Part shown: in pieces, positions 28,176 through 37,186 of the stretch | Numbering within the stretch: the first letter of the stretch is position 1 | How the letters are laid out: every line of letters starts with the position of its first letter | Made by a program: the position numbers and the translations under genes | Source of the DNA: Ruminococcus sp. | GTDB lineage: Bacteria; Bacillota; Clostridia; Oscillospirales; Ruminococcaceae | DNA length: 64,000 nucleotides | NCBI GenBank assembly: GCA_017470905.1 | Contig: JAFUXL010000031.1 | Coordinates: 62,001-126,000, forward strand | Reading direction: 5' to 3' | Notes under the pieces: model-generated | Seen by the model: the letters and a program-made list of their open reading frames with translations, nothing else | What the model was told of the DNA's origin: nothing | Database searches by the model: none

Positions 28176-28228
28176 TGCTTAAAAATTTTTTATATTTTGT
28201 CTTTGTTCCTCCGCCTACGGCGGAGGAA
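28176..28228 (-). repeat. Hairpin-plus-tail repeat, copy 3
   Basis: Hairpin GTTCCTCCGCC / GGCGGAGGAAC with tail GACAAAATATAAAAAATT reading toward the MATE start on the minus strand. The rest of 28160-28350 is AT-rich with nothing further recognised. Confidence 0.75.
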
Positions 28229-28350
28229 CATTGTTTTTATTATAATTTTTTATATTATCACGAAAAATTTCAAATCTGCTCAATCATATCCCCCTGATAA
28301 ATCATATTCACGCATAATAAAATAAATTCTGAATATTTTTCAAAATGATA

Positions 28351-28379
28351 TTGTAAAATTCAAAAAAATGTGCTATTAT
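28351..28379 (+). promoter_or_regulatory. Promoter of murT-gatD
   Basis: TTGTAA (28351-28356), 17 bases, TATTAT (28374-28379). It places both repeat copies B1 and B2 in a leader of about 245 bases. Confidence 0.7.
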
Positions 28380-28430
28380 ATATGTAATGCATAATTCATA
28401 ATTCAGAATTATTTAAAAAATTTTAAACAA

Positions 28431-28522
28431 GAGGAGAATTTGCGCCTTGCGCTGAGAGTGAACGGAGCGTAGCGCAGTGAACGAAAACGCAAGCCTAAAA
28501 GCGCAAATTTGACGATTTTAAA
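28431..28522 (+). repeat. Nested-hairpin leader repeat, copy B1
   Basis: Begins GAGGAGAATTT; outer stem AATTTGCGC / GCGCAAATT, inner stem CTTGCG / CGCAAG, loop with two GTGAACG motifs, end GACGATTTTAAAT. Copy B2 follows three bases later. Confidence 0.88.
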
Positions 28523-28525
28523 TAA

Positions 28526-28619
28526 GAGGAGAATTTTTGCCTTGCCATGAGAGTGAACGGAGCTTTGCGGAGTGAACGAAATGGCAAGTAAAAAAGGCAA
28601 AAATTCGACGATTTTAAAT
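28526..28619 (+). repeat. Nested-hairpin leader repeat, copy B2
   Basis: Outer stem AATTTTTGCC / GGCAAAAATT and inner stem CTTGCCAT / ATGGCAAG. Both arms of both stems differ from B1 yet pair fully. It ends GATTTTAAAT directly on the GGAGGT of murT. Confidence 0.9.
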
Positions 28620-28630
28620 GGAGGTATATA

Positions 28631-29971
28631 TTGAACAGGCTGTTAATACTCATAGGAAAGATAATTGTTAAATTTCTGCGCCTTATGGGGCGCAATGCAG
28701 GAAATCTCCCCGGCATAGTCCTGTGGCACCTGACAGGGGGAAAGTGCTGCAAAATGTTTAAAATCGACTGCCCCATAATCGCCGTGACAGGCACTAACGG
28801 AAAAACCTCCGTTACCAACTGCATTGCACAGCTTTTCAGGCAGAGCGGAAAGAAAATCATAATCAACCGTGAGGGCAATAACCTCGATACGGGCATATGC
28901 TCCCTTCTCCTGCGCCACTGCGATATGAGCGGAAAGGTAAACGCAGATATGCTTATACTCGAAACGGACGAGAGCCACGTACCCGTTGTCTATTCACAGC
29001 AGAAACTCGACACACTCGTTGTACTCAATTTCTTCCGTGACCAGCTCGACAGAAACGGCGAAATGGAAACGCTCATTCAGAAAATAAATTCTTTCTGCAA
29101 GACGTTCGGAGGGAATTTAATTCTCAACGGCGATGACCCGAATACGGCTCGCCTCGGAAAAGCCAACCCCGGAAATAAAAATGTGAAATATTTCCACGCA
29201 CAGCCCTATGCTTTCGCCACGCAGAAAATATTCGAGGCTTCCGAGGGCAGGTTCTGTCCTTTCTGCGGACAGCCCCTCGAATATGAATATTATCAGTATT
29301 CGCATATAGGAAAATTCCTTTGCAGGGGCTGCGGTTTCGGAGACTATTCCCCCTATATAACCGCAGAGAATATAGACCTCGAAAAACATACTTTCTATGC
29401 GGACGGTCATAAATATACTCCGAAGCTCAACAGTATATATAATATATATAATATGACCGCCGTTGCAGGTGTCGCAAAATTATATAATATCGAGCAGAGT
29501 ATTGCCGACAGGGTTATTTCTTCGTACACCGTGAAGAACGGAAGAATGGAAAATTTCATGCTCGGCGACCGAAAGGCTACTCTCAACCTCGCAAAAAATC
29601 CCGTGGGCGCAAATATGACATTGCGTGTCATGAACGAGATGAAAGGCGAAAAGGAGCTTTTATTCGTACTCAATGACAATGTTGCGGACGGGCTTGACGT
29701 TTCGTGGATATGGGATATAAATTTCAGCATATTCGAGAGAGTTACCCGTGTGATAACCTCCGGCACGAGGGCTTATGATATTGCCGTGAGAATTAAATGT
29801 TCGGGCTACGATGCGGATAAGATAATCGTCCGCCCCGACCTCGGCAGCGCAGTAAAAGAACTCGCAAAGACCGAGGGCAGAAAATTCGTAATCGCAAACT
29901 ATACCGCCGTACAGCCCACGAGAGCTGCTCTTAAGAAATATTCATCGGAGGTAAGTAATGAAAAAAATTAA
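28631..29971 (+). CDS. murT: Lipid II isoglutaminyl synthase, MurT subunit
   Basis: 446-residue Mur-ligase-like subunit that, with GatD, amidates the D-Glu of lipid II. TTG start at 28631 with GGAGGT five bases upstream. Membrane-proximal N-terminus, P-loop ITGTNGKTSVTNC-type motif (VTGTNGKTSVTNCIAQLF), a zinc ribbon insert (CPFCGQPLEY and CRGCGFGDYSP), and the C-terminal MurT domain with Asp356 in DGLDVSWIWDINFS, matching the Asp that completes the GatD catalytic site. It overlaps gatD by 14 bases. Confidence 0.95.
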   Translation: MNRLLILIGKIIVKFLRLMGRNAGNLPGIVLWHLTGGKCCKMFKIDCPIIAVTGTNGKTSVTNCIAQLFRQSGKKIIINREGNNLDTGICSLLLRHCDMSGKVNADMLILETDESHVPVVYSQQKLDTLVVLNFFRDQLDRNGEMETLIQKINSFCKTFGGNLILNGDDPNTARLGKANPGNKNVKYFHAQPYAFATQKIFEASEGRFCPFCGQPLEYEYYQYSHIGKFLCRGCGFGDYSPYITAENIDLEKHTFYADGHKYTPKLNSIYNIYNMTAVAGVAKLYNIEQSIADRVISSYTVKNGRMENFMLGDRKATLNLAKNPVGANMTLRVMNEMKGEKELLFVLNDNVADGLDVSWIWDINFSIFERVTRVITSGTRAYDIAVRIKCSGYDADKIIVRPDLGSAVKELAKTEGRKFVIANYTAVQPTRAALKKYSSEVSNEKN

Positions 29972-30698
29972 AATACTTCATATGTATGCCGATATGCTCG
30001 ACCTCTACGGCGACAGCGGAAATATGGAAATTATAAGCTATCGGTGCAGAATGAGAGGGATAGAATGCATTGCCGATACTTATTCCGCAGGAGACGATAT
30101 GCCCGATTTTTCGTCATATGATTTAATATATATCGGCGGCGGCGCAGACCTCGAACAGCAGCATATTTCCGATGACCTGCTCAGATGCCGTGAGGGTATA
30201 AAAAAGGCTTACGAAAACGGAACGTTTCTTTTCCTGATATGCGGCGGCTATCAGCTCATGGGCAAATATTACCGTGACGCAGACGGAAACGAAATCAAGG
30301 GGCTGGGGCTTTTCGATTATTATACCGTTGCTCCGTCAAGCCGCAGAATGAGATGTATAGGAAATATAGTCGTCCGCACGAAATTCACGGGAAAAACGGT
30401 TGATGTTGTCGGCTTTGAAAATCACGGCGGTCAGACGCATGATGTAGAAACTCCTTTCGGAGAGGTAAGATACGGAAACGGCAACTGTTCTAAAAGCCGT
30501 CACGAGGGATATTTCGGCAGGAATGTAATTGCAACTTATCTGCATGGACCCATGCTCGCAAAAAATCCCGAAATATCGGATTATATCATATCATACTGCA
30601 TAAACAGAAACAACAGTGAAGAGATAAAGCTTTCAAAGCTTGACGACAGGCTTGAAAATGACTGCCGGCAGGTAATGCTCGACAGACTGATAAAATAA
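29958..30698 (+). CDS. gatD: Lipid II isoglutaminyl synthase, glutamine amidotransferase subunit GatD
   Basis: 246-residue class I glutamine amidotransferase (CobB/CobQ-like) that feeds ammonia to MurT. Nucleophile Cys95 in FLICGGYQLMG and catalytic His near 196 in TYLHGPMLAKNPE; IYIGGGADLEQQ precedes. The third catalytic residue is lent by MurT. Amidation of lipid II is needed for efficient D,D-crosslinking in many Gram-positives, in line with other wall genes nearby. Confidence 0.95.
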   Translation: MKKIKILHMYADMLDLYGDSGNMEIISYRCRMRGIECIADTYSAGDDMPDFSSYDLIYIGGGADLEQQHISDDLLRCREGIKKAYENGTFLFLICGGYQLMGKYYRDADGNEIKGLGLFDYYTVAPSSRRMRCIGNIVVRTKFTGKTVDVVGFENHGGQTHDVETPFGEVRYGNGNCSKSRHEGYFGRNVIATYLHGPMLAKNPEISDYIISYCINRNNSEEIKLSKLDDRLENDCRQVMLDRLIK

Positions 30699-30897
30699 TG
30701 CATAATTATATCATCTTCGATGATACAGTATATTCAATAATGCATAAATTATAATAAAGACATTGTTTTCCCACCGCCTGCGGCGGGGGAAACAAGAAAA
30801 TTTATTATCGTCTGCGGCGAGTGAAACAAGAAAGATTTATTATCGCCTGCGGCGATAACAATTATGCATTATGCATTATGAATTATGAATTAACCAA
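30699..30897. other. Intergenic tract of mini-repeats and decayed hairpins
   Basis: Part of the 30699-31098 gap. It holds an AT mini-repeat (about 30700-30750), a hairpin CCGCCTGCGGCGG near 30774-30788, two weaker GCCTGCGGCGA copies near 30810 and 30844, and ATTATGCATTATGCATTATG at 30861-30880. No gene is seen; the rest of the gap is copies C1 and C2. Confidence 0.65.
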
Positions 30898-30990
30898 GAG
30901 GAGAACTTGCGCCTTGCGCTGAGAGTGAACGGAGCAGAGCGCAGTGAACGAAGGAACAAGCCCAAAGGGTGCAATTCGACGATTTTAAAT
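30898..30990 (+). repeat. Nested-hairpin leader repeat, copy C1 (chimeric)
   Basis: The 5' half resembles copy B1 (TTGCGCCTTGCGCTGAGAG) while the 3' half resembles copy A (GAACAAGCCC). The outer stem TTGCGCC / GGTGCAA holds with one G-U pair, but the inner stem keeps only CTTG / CAAG. Confidence 0.8.
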
Positions 30991-31085
30991 AATAGGAAAT
31001 TTTCGACCTTGACGTATGAACGAACGTAATGTAATGAAGTGAGTGAATAGTCAAGCCCAAAAGGCGAAAATTGACGATTTTAAAT
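30991..31085 (+). repeat. Nested-hairpin leader repeat, copy C2
   Basis: Outer stem AATTTTCG / CGAAAATT, inner stem CTTGAC / GTCAAG, diverged loop. It ends GATTTTAAAT, followed at once by AAGGAG of the GH25 gene. Confidence 0.85.
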
Positions 31086-31098
31086 AAGGAGATTAGAG

Positions 31099-32610
31099 AT
31101 GAAAAAATTAATTTTAGGTGCAGCTCTTATTGCAGGCTGTGCATTGTATACGGGCTGCGGAAGTGTGGGGCGTTCGGATAATATCGCCGAAAACCAGCCG
31201 CCAGAAATTATAATGGAAACCGAACCTGCGGAGACGGAGCTTACCTATCCCGTTACAACCGCCGCCACAACCGAAATAACTTCTTCCGTGACCGAAACAA
31301 CCGAAAGCACGGAAAGCTCTTCCGTTTCGACAGCGGCAGGCACCTCAACGCTGACCACTACGGTGAAAACCACCGTCACCACCAAAGCTACCACAAAGGC
31401 AACCACCAAGGCGGCTGCTTCACAGAATACCACAAAGACTGCCGCCGCAGCTACTACTGCCGCCACAACTGCCGCACCTGCCGTGACCACGACCGTGACA
31501 ACCGTTCCGAATGATGTAATCATAGAGAATTACCCGACCGTTGAAGTCTACAGCGATATGACGCTCGGCAATATGATTTCAAATTCAAATATTACGATAA
31601 GCAATTACGATACCGTGATTGATACTTCATACATCGGCGACAAGACAGCAGATGTAAAATTCTGGTACAACGGAACTGAATACACAAAACAGATTAAATA
31701 CAGAGTTGTGGACGTTACTCCGCCCGTTATACTCAATGACGGCTGGAGTCCGTATGTACAGCTTTATTCGCAGTTTGACCTCAGCTCGCTTATAGGATAT
31801 GCGGATAATTATGACAGAAACCCCGTGCTGACATATGAAGGATATGTGGACACGAATTACGAGGGAACATATCCCATAACCGTATACGTAACGGACAGCT
31901 CGGGCAATGTTTCAAGCTGGAATATGAATGTATATGTTGTGGGTCAGCTCCCGTCAGACCCCGAAATTCCCACAGTGCCGTTTGATTATTATGTGCAGAA
32001 GTATGCAGGTCAGAACGTAAGGCTCGGACTTGACATCTCCGCATGGCAGCCGAATATCGACTTCCCGACAATAAAACAGGCCGGTGTTGACTTTGTGATA
32101 ATGCGAATGGGCTATTATTACGGCGAAATCAAAATGGATGATTACTATTACAGGAATATGCAGGAGGCTCAGGCTAACGGTCTCGACGTGGGAGTTTATA
32201 TCTACACGACAGCAACGACCGAAGAGGAAGTCCGTCAGCAGGCAAGGTGGATGGCTGATACTCTCGGCTATCAGTCAATTTACTTCCCGATAGCGTTCGA
32301 CTGGGAGGATTTTGACCATTTCCAGAGATACGGAATGAGCATACACGACCTCAATCATCTCTTTGATGTATTCTATGAGGAGCTTGGAAAGTACGGATAT
32401 TATGCAATGCTATACAGCAGCAGGAATTTCCTTTATAATTTCTGGGAAAACAGCAATAACCGCACGGTATGGCTTGCGCATTTCATTGACGAGACGGACT
32501 ATACGGGCGAATATGCTATATGGCAGACGACCGCAAACTGCATAGTTCCGGGTATCGACAGAATAGTTGACGTTGACATACAGTATATGGACAGACCGCT
32601 TTACAAGTAA
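31099..32610 (+). CDS. GH25 lysozyme lipoprotein with Thr-rich linker and Ig-like domains
   Basis: 503-residue lipoprotein (lipobox LYTGC, Cys20) with a Thr/Ala-rich linker (about 40-135), one or two Ig-like/DUF5011-type beta domains (about 145-290; VTPPVIL, YPITVYVTDSSGNVSSW), then a GH25 muramidase domain. GH25 motifs: RLGLDISAWQPNIDF with catalytic Asp, FVIMRMGYY, and FPIAFDWEDF with the catalytic Asp-Trp-Glu. It should cleave peptidoglycan at the cell surface for wall remodelling or competition. Leader copies C1/C2 precede the AAGGAG site. Confidence 0.93.
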   Translation: MKKLILGAALIAGCALYTGCGSVGRSDNIAENQPPEIIMETEPAETELTYPVTTAATTEITSSVTETTESTESSSVSTAAGTSTLTTTVKTTVTTKATTKATTKAAASQNTTKTAAAATTAATTAAPAVTTTVTTVPNDVIIENYPTVEVYSDMTLGNMISNSNITISNYDTVIDTSYIGDKTADVKFWYNGTEYTKQIKYRVVDVTPPVILNDGWSPYVQLYSQFDLSSLIGYADNYDRNPVLTYEGYVDTNYEGTYPITVYVTDSSGNVSSWNMNVYVVGQLPSDPEIPTVPFDYYVQKYAGQNVRLGLDISAWQPNIDFPTIKQAGVDFVIMRMGYYYGEIKMDDYYYRNMQEAQANGLDVGVYIYTTATTEEEVRQQARWMADTLGYQSIYFPIAFDWEDFDHFQRYGMSIHDLNHLFDVFYEELGKYGYYAMLYSSRNFLYNFWENSNNRTVWLAHFIDETDYTGEYAIWQTTANCIVPGIDRIVDVDIQYMDRPLYK

Positions 32611-32676
32611 ATTCAAATCAAAATTTCCCCTGCCGCCGGCGGGGGAAATTAACAATAATCAGAATTGAGGTGACAG

Positions 32677-33447
32677 ATGGACGGAAGATATAAGGTTCTT
32701 GACCGTGACATCATGAAATATTTTGCTGTTATTCCCATGTTCATTGGTCATATGATTGCATGGATTAATCTTATGAACAATCCCGGCAATGAATATGCAA
32801 TTTATGAACTCCCGGCGGGTCTTATGATATTATGCGGACTGTCGCTTTTCTGTCCGCCCGTTATGTTTTTCTTTATTGCAGACGGATATAAATATACAAG
32901 GGACAGGAAAAAATATGCACTCCGCCTTTTTATATTTGCCTGCATAACGCAGCCCTTTGACTGGCTCATATTTCAGCCGATATACGGCTGGTGGACGAGC
33001 AATGTAATCTTCACACTGTTTTTCGGACTGCTTGCTGTTATGGCATGGGAGAGTAAATATAAGCTGTGGCAGAGAATAAGTCTTGTGATACTTTGTACGG
33101 CTGCAACGGTTCTCATTTATTCGGACTGGATTATATTCGGAGTATTGTTTATCCTGATGCTTCATATTTTCCGTGAAAAGCCAAAGAAAAGATTTATCGC
33201 ATATACGGTGCTGATACTGATACATACTTTGATGAATGTTTTCTCATACGGAAAGGCTTCTGCTTTCAAAATTACAGTATACATGATTGTAATGTTTTCC
33301 GTCTTCATGCTTGCATATTTCTGCATGACGGCTCTGTATAACGGCAAAAAGGGCAGACACCCCGTATTCGCAAAATGGTTTTTCTATGTATTCTATCCGG
33401 TGCATTACCTGATAATATGGATTGTATTCAAATTCCCGAGTCATTAA
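32677..33447 (+). CDS. TraX-family membrane protein
   Basis: 256 residues with about seven or eight hydrophobic helices. The start DRDIMKYFAVIPMFIGHMIA and the RKKYALRLFIFACITQPFDW segment match the TraX family (named for the F-pilin acetylase). Chromosomal Firmicute members have no pilin substrate and are presumed membrane acyltransferases. ATG at 32677 has GAGGTGAC upstream. Nothing conjugative is nearby. Confidence 0.8.
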   Translation: MDGRYKVLDRDIMKYFAVIPMFIGHMIAWINLMNNPGNEYAIYELPAGLMILCGLSLFCPPVMFFFIADGYKYTRDRKKYALRLFIFACITQPFDWLIFQPIYGWWTSNVIFTLFFGLLAVMAWESKYKLWQRISLVILCTAATVLIYSDWIIFGVLFILMLHIFREKPKKRFIAYTVLILIHTLMNVFSYGKASAFKITVYMIVMFSVFMLAYFCMTALYNGKKGRHPVFAKWFFYVFYPVHYLIIWIVFKFPSH

Positions 33448-33462
33448 TTTTAAATTTCCTAT

Positions 33463-33490
33463 TGATTTTTGAAAAAAAATGTGTTACAAT
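33463..33490 (+). promoter_or_regulatory. Promoter of the HD-domain gene
   Basis: TTGATT (33463-33468), 16 bases, TACAAT (33485-33490), 35 bases before repeat copy D, so the repeat is transcribed. Confidence 0.7.
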
Positions 33491-33525
33491 ATGTTTTAGG
33501 GTGATAACAACCTGATTAAAAACAA

Positions 33526-33619
33526 GAGGAAATTTTCGCCCTTGTGCTGAGAGTGAACGAAACGTAGTGAAGTGAACGAAAGCACAAGATATAAAAGGCG
33601 AAAATTGACGATTTTAAAT
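33526..33619 (+). repeat. Nested-hairpin leader repeat, copy D
   Basis: Outer stem AATTTTCGCC / GGCGAAAATT and inner stem CTTGTGCT / AGCACAAG, both perfect. The end GATTTTAAAT joins the AAGGA ribosome site of the HD gene. Confidence 0.88.
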
Positions 33620-33633
33620 AAGGATGATGTTCA

Positions 33634-34137
33634 GTGAAAGCCATATGTTCAAAAAAAGAGCTTGTTCTAAGCAGTTATTATTTGTGCATTGCCGATATAA
33701 TCGAACAGCCCCAGCTCGACAGACTAAAGGATATAACTCATCATATCCACACGACACGTTACCAGCACTGCGTGAATGTGTCGTATTACAGCTATCTCAT
33801 ATGCAGGAAATTCCGTCTTGACGCACGTTCGGCGGCAAGGGCAGGACTTCTCCACGACCTTTTCTATTATGACCGCAAGGAATACAATGCGTGCAGACAA
33901 AAGGGTCAGCCGAAACACAGCCTCATGCACGCAAGGCTTGCCCTTAAAAATGCAAGCAAGCTGACGGATATAAATTCCCTCGAAAGGGATATGATTGAGA
34001 ACCATATGTGGCCTATGACAAGACCTCTGCCGAAATACAAGGAGACATACATAATAACCGTAATTGACAAATACTGTGCGGTGCTTGAATTTTGCGTTCC
34101 AAAAATATCGGGGATAATCTCAAAGATTAATAATTAA
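33634..34137 (+). CDS. HD-domain phosphohydrolase
   Basis: 167 residues, GTG start at 33634 with AAGGATG upstream. HD superfamily metal site: HTTRYQHCVNVSYYSY, RAGLLHDLFYYD and MIENHMWPM. Such small HD proteins hydrolyse phosphoesters of nucleotides or are of unknown substrate. Monocistronic, with its own promoter, leader repeat and terminator. Confidence 0.8.
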   Translation: MKAICSKKELVLSSYYLCIADIIEQPQLDRLKDITHHIHTTRYQHCVNVSYYSYLICRKFRLDARSAARAGLLHDLFYYDRKEYNACRQKGQPKHSLMHARLALKNASKLTDINSLERDMIENHMWPMTRPLPKYKETYIITVIDKYCAVLEFCVPKISGIISKINN

Positions 34138-34149
34138 ATTTATATAACA

Positions 34150-34184
34150 AAAACCTGCCCGACTTAAAGGACAGGTTTTGTTTT
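34150..34184 (+). terminator. Terminator of the HD-domain gene
   Basis: Stem AAAACCTGCCC / GGACAGGTTTT (one mismatch) followed by GTTTT. Confidence 0.8.
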
Positions 34185-34217
34185 ATCCGTAATGCCGAAG
34201 GCATTAATAATTATGAA

Positions 34218-35078
34218 TTATGTATTATGCATTGAAAAATATATGAGTACCAGTGCGCCGAGTATAATTCTGTACCAGCCGAATATCTTGAAATCATGCT
34301 TTTTGATATAGTCCATAAGGAATTTTATGACAAATACGGACACTGCAAAGGCAACTATCATTCCGACCGCAAGTATTACAGCCTGATTTGATGTGAAATC
34401 TTCATCAAATTTTATAATCTTCAAAAGACTTGCCCCGAACATTACGGGTACTGCAAGATAGAATGTAAATTCAGCCGCAACTGTTCTTGATACTCCTATG
34501 AGCAGTGCGCCGACAATTGTCGCTCCCGAACGTGATGTTCCGGGGAAAAGTGCCGCAAGAAGCTGAAATGCGCCTATTATGAATGCCGTCTTGTATGTAA
34601 GCTCGTCAATGGTCTTGATTTTCGGGGTCTTATTCCTATTCCAGTTCTCGACAATTATAAATGCCACACCAAAGACTATAAGTGCGATTGATACGACCCA
34701 TGGGTTATAGAAATGCTCATCTATCCAGTCATCGAGAATTACTCCCACGACCGCCGCAGGAATACAGGCAACTATTACCTTGAACCACATCTGAAAAATA
34801 TCCGTCTTTATATATGCCCCGAAACCCTCACGGCTCAGAGGGGCTTTGTTGTTTTCTTTTCCGAAAGGAAAGAGTTTTTTCCAGAAGATTATCACGACTG
34901 CGAGTATCGCTCCGAGCTGTATCACGACATCGAACATCTCCTTGAAAGCGTCCGTTTCCTTTAGCTTTATAAATTCGTCCACGAGAATGAGGTGTCCCGT
35001 ACTGCTGACGGGAAGCCATTCGGTAATGCCCTCGACTATACCGAGGACAACGGCTTTTAATATTTCGATTATATCCAT
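34218..35078 (-). CDS. uppP: Undecaprenyl-diphosphatase
   Basis: 286-residue BacA/UppP membrane protein that recycles the undecaprenyl carrier for peptidoglycan synthesis; also gives bacitracin tolerance. Signatures: GIVEGITEWLPVSSTGHLIL near the N-terminus and the second catalytic motif FPGTSRSGATIVGALL. About eight membrane helices. It lies near other wall genes but is transcribed alone or after DUF624 across a 225-base gap. Confidence 0.96.
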   Translation of the reverse strand: MDIIEILKAVVLGIVEGITEWLPVSSTGHLILVDEFIKLKETDAFKEMFDVVIQLGAILAVVIIFWKKLFPFGKENNKAPLSREGFGAYIKTDIFQMWFKVIVACIPAAVVGVILDDWIDEHFYNPWVVSIALIVFGVAFIIVENWNRNKTPKIKTIDELTYKTAFIIGAFQLLAALFPGTSRSGATIVGALLIGVSRTVAAEFTFYLAVPVMFGASLLKIIKFDEDFTSNQAVILAVGMIVAFAVSVFVIKFLMDYIKKHDFKIFGWYRIILGALVLIYFSMHNT

Positions 35079-35303
35079 TGATTATCCTTTCTTATTTTAA
35101 ATTTTATTTAAAATCTGTTTTTATATCCCCCACCGTAGGTGGGGGATATTGTTCTTATATCTTTATCCGCCAAATACGGAGGGGAAACACTGTAAGTTAT
35201 AAGAACCAACTCACAAAAATGGCGTATATGCGTATACTTGGCTATATTTCGGGAAAAATAGCGTATTCCGGCGGCGTATGCCATACGTCAAGGCGTATGA
35301 AAA

Positions 35304-36227
35304 TCAGGTTATCTTTCTGCCCTTTGTGGGCTTTCTTTTTTCCACAGGCTTTTCATTTCCGCCCATATCCCTGAATACGGGGGCTTCCTCGTCCGTATCG
35401 TAATCGCCCGTAAGTTCGGGGTTTACCTCTCCTATGCTCTCATAATAGGGATTTATGACGTATTTCTGGATTTCGGGATAGCTGTTGAAGCAAACGATAA
35501 ACCAGAGCTGCGCCGAGGGAACAAAGGGGGCTATGAACATCAGAAGCGCAGGCGCATAGAGAAAAATCAAAACCATTGCTGCGAGCGTCAAAAGATATAT
35601 TACAAGCGTGAGGACGCTCTTTTTCATGGATATGAAAGTAAGTGCGAATGAATTTTTGATTAGATTTTTCAGCGAAAGGTCTGTGGCAATCATCATCAGA
35701 TATATATAGAAATTCATCATGCTGACGACAAGCGCAAGGCTGAATGTTATAACCATCGGGATATACAGAAGCTTTGTACCAAGCTGCTGTGCAAGTGCAG
35801 GATATACATAATATGAAGAAAATGCCGAGGCGGCTATGAATACATCGAGTGCACCTACAGCAAGTCCTTTCTTGAAATTCACCTTGAAAGCCCTGAAAAA
35901 ATCACGGACGATGAATGTATGCTTTTCGAGGATAAAGCTCCTCATAATTTTTGTCATTCCTGCGGTTGCCGCTCCTATGGTGACGGTGAATACTATGAAC
36001 ATAATGCCGATTATTGCAACGACAACACGCCCGTTTTTTATAAAGCTTATCGCTGCGAATGAAATAACCATCGGCAGAAAGAATATGAAATAAAGCATAT
36101 TCACGCCGAACAGCAGCCAGAATTTTCTTATGAATATCTCAAAGAACAGGGCAATGCCCTTTTTCTTCGGGGCATTTTTGGATATTCCTGCTCCTGCGCT
36201 TTCGTAATCTCTGCTGAAAAAGCCCAA
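35304..36227 (-). CDS. DUF624 (YesL-like) membrane protein
   Basis: 307 residues with about six helices. The start RKFWLLFGVNMLYFIFFLP is characteristic of DUF624/YesL proteins, often found near carbohydrate ABC systems but uncharacterised. TTG start at 36227 with GGAGGT nine bases upstream. The Lys/Arg tail (EKPVEKRKPTKGRK) is cytosolic. No sugar transporter lies beside it here; spoIIM precedes by 100 bases. Confidence 0.75.
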   Translation of the reverse strand: MGFFSRDYESAGAGISKNAPKKKGIALFFEIFIRKFWLLFGVNMLYFIFFLPMVISFAAISFIKNGRVVVAIIGIMFIVFTVTIGAATAGMTKIMRSFILEKHTFIVRDFFRAFKVNFKKGLAVGALDVFIAASAFSSYYVYPALAQQLGTKLLYIPMVITFSLALVVSMMNFYIYLMMIATDLSLKNLIKNSFALTFISMKKSVLTLVIYLLTLAAMVLIFLYAPALLMFIAPFVPSAQLWFIVCFNSYPEIQKYVINPYYESIGEVNPELTGDYDTDEEAPVFRDMGGNEKPVEKRKPTKGRKIT

Positions 36228-36327
36228 TTTTTAACTACCTCCGATAAATAAAAATTTTTTACGATATTTTCCTTATCTCTCCGTCCCTAAAGGGATTTCC
36301 GTCGGTTGTCTGCGGCGGATATATATT

Positions 36328-36921
36328 TTACACAAGCTTTGCGAACAAATAATTCATCAGTGCATCAGCCGCCGAAATCAATGCGGATATGAGAATTATT
36401 ACCGCAAATTTTATGCAGTAAAGGCGGAAAAATCTCCTTTCGGGTTCATCGCCGCCCCTGCCCGTTATGTATCTGAATATCATGCACGATGAGCGCATAA
36501 GCTCCCTCACCGCAAGCATTGAAACGATTACCGTGCATACGGCTTTCGGAAGCAGAAGTATCATAACTGCCGGTACTGCCCCGAAACCCATAGTATAGTA
36601 CATCATTGAGGCTGATATTCCTATCCCGTAACCCCTGTACATCAGTAAAAGCACTCCGAAAGGCTGTCCGAGTGCGAACATTCCCATTATAAACGCTCCT
36701 GCGGAAAACAGCGCAAGGGACATGAATGTATTCCCGAAAACGTCCGTAAGGGTATTTCCGCTGTACACGGGGGAAAAATACTGGTGCAGAAAGGGTATGT
36801 CTCCTGCCCCGTAATTGAAAGAGCCAATCGCCGTACCTGCAATTACGGCAAGTGTCATGAGGAAAAACCCCCTGTTTCTTTTCTTTGCAAAATCCGTATA
36901 TTTTCCGTGCTTCATCTTCAT
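36328..36921 (-). CDS. spoIIM: Stage II sporulation protein M-like membrane protein
   Basis: 197 residues, about five helices. The central NTFMSLALFSAGAFIMGMFA and FGVLLLMYRGYGIGISASMM segments fit SpoIIM, part of the DMP engulfment machinery (SpoIID-SpoIIM-SpoIIP). Length agrees with the family. SpoIID/SpoIIP are not in the window. SpoIIM-like proteins also occur in non-sporulators, so this does not prove spore formation. Confidence 0.75.
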   Translation of the reverse strand: MKMKHGKYTDFAKKRNRGFFLMTLAVIAGTAIGSFNYGAGDIPFLHQYFSPVYSGNTLTDVFGNTFMSLALFSAGAFIMGMFALGQPFGVLLLMYRGYGIGISASMMYYTMGFGAVPAVMILLLPKAVCTVIVSMLAVRELMRSSCMIFRYITGRGGDEPERRFFRLYCIKFAVIILISALISAADALMNYLFAKLV

Positions 36922-37057
36922 CTTTCCTTTTACATAAAATCGTATCCGCTATAATTTGTCCATGTTCCCCCGTCAGGGGGAACATATTTTTAATATGCTC
37001 AGTCATAGATACTTATAAAGAATATGAAACAACCACGAAAAATAGAACTATCTAAAA

Positions 37058-37160
37058 TGGGGGGAGCCGCCCCTGCAGCCTTTCCCTTTCGTTCATCCCT
37101 AAAGGGACTTCCTGCGGTCGCTTTCAGGGCAAGGGGCGGCTTATCCCCCAACCCCCCCTG
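37058..37160 (-). repeat. GC-armed nested-hairpin repeat, copy G1
   Basis: Read on the minus strand, outer stem GCCGCCCCT / AGGGGCGGC, inner arms CTTGCCCT / AGGGAAAG with one mismatch, loop starting GAAAGCGACC. It shares its core with the leader repeats but lacks the GACGATTTTAAA end. It lies between proC and spoIIM. Confidence 0.75.
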
Positions 37161-37186
37161 TTCTTGCCGCAGGCGGAGAAATATTA

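Noticed and set aside
32677..33447. TraX-like gene as a sign of a conjugative element
   Set aside because: No relaxase, pilus or transfer genes nearby; TraX-family genes are common on Firmicute chromosomes.
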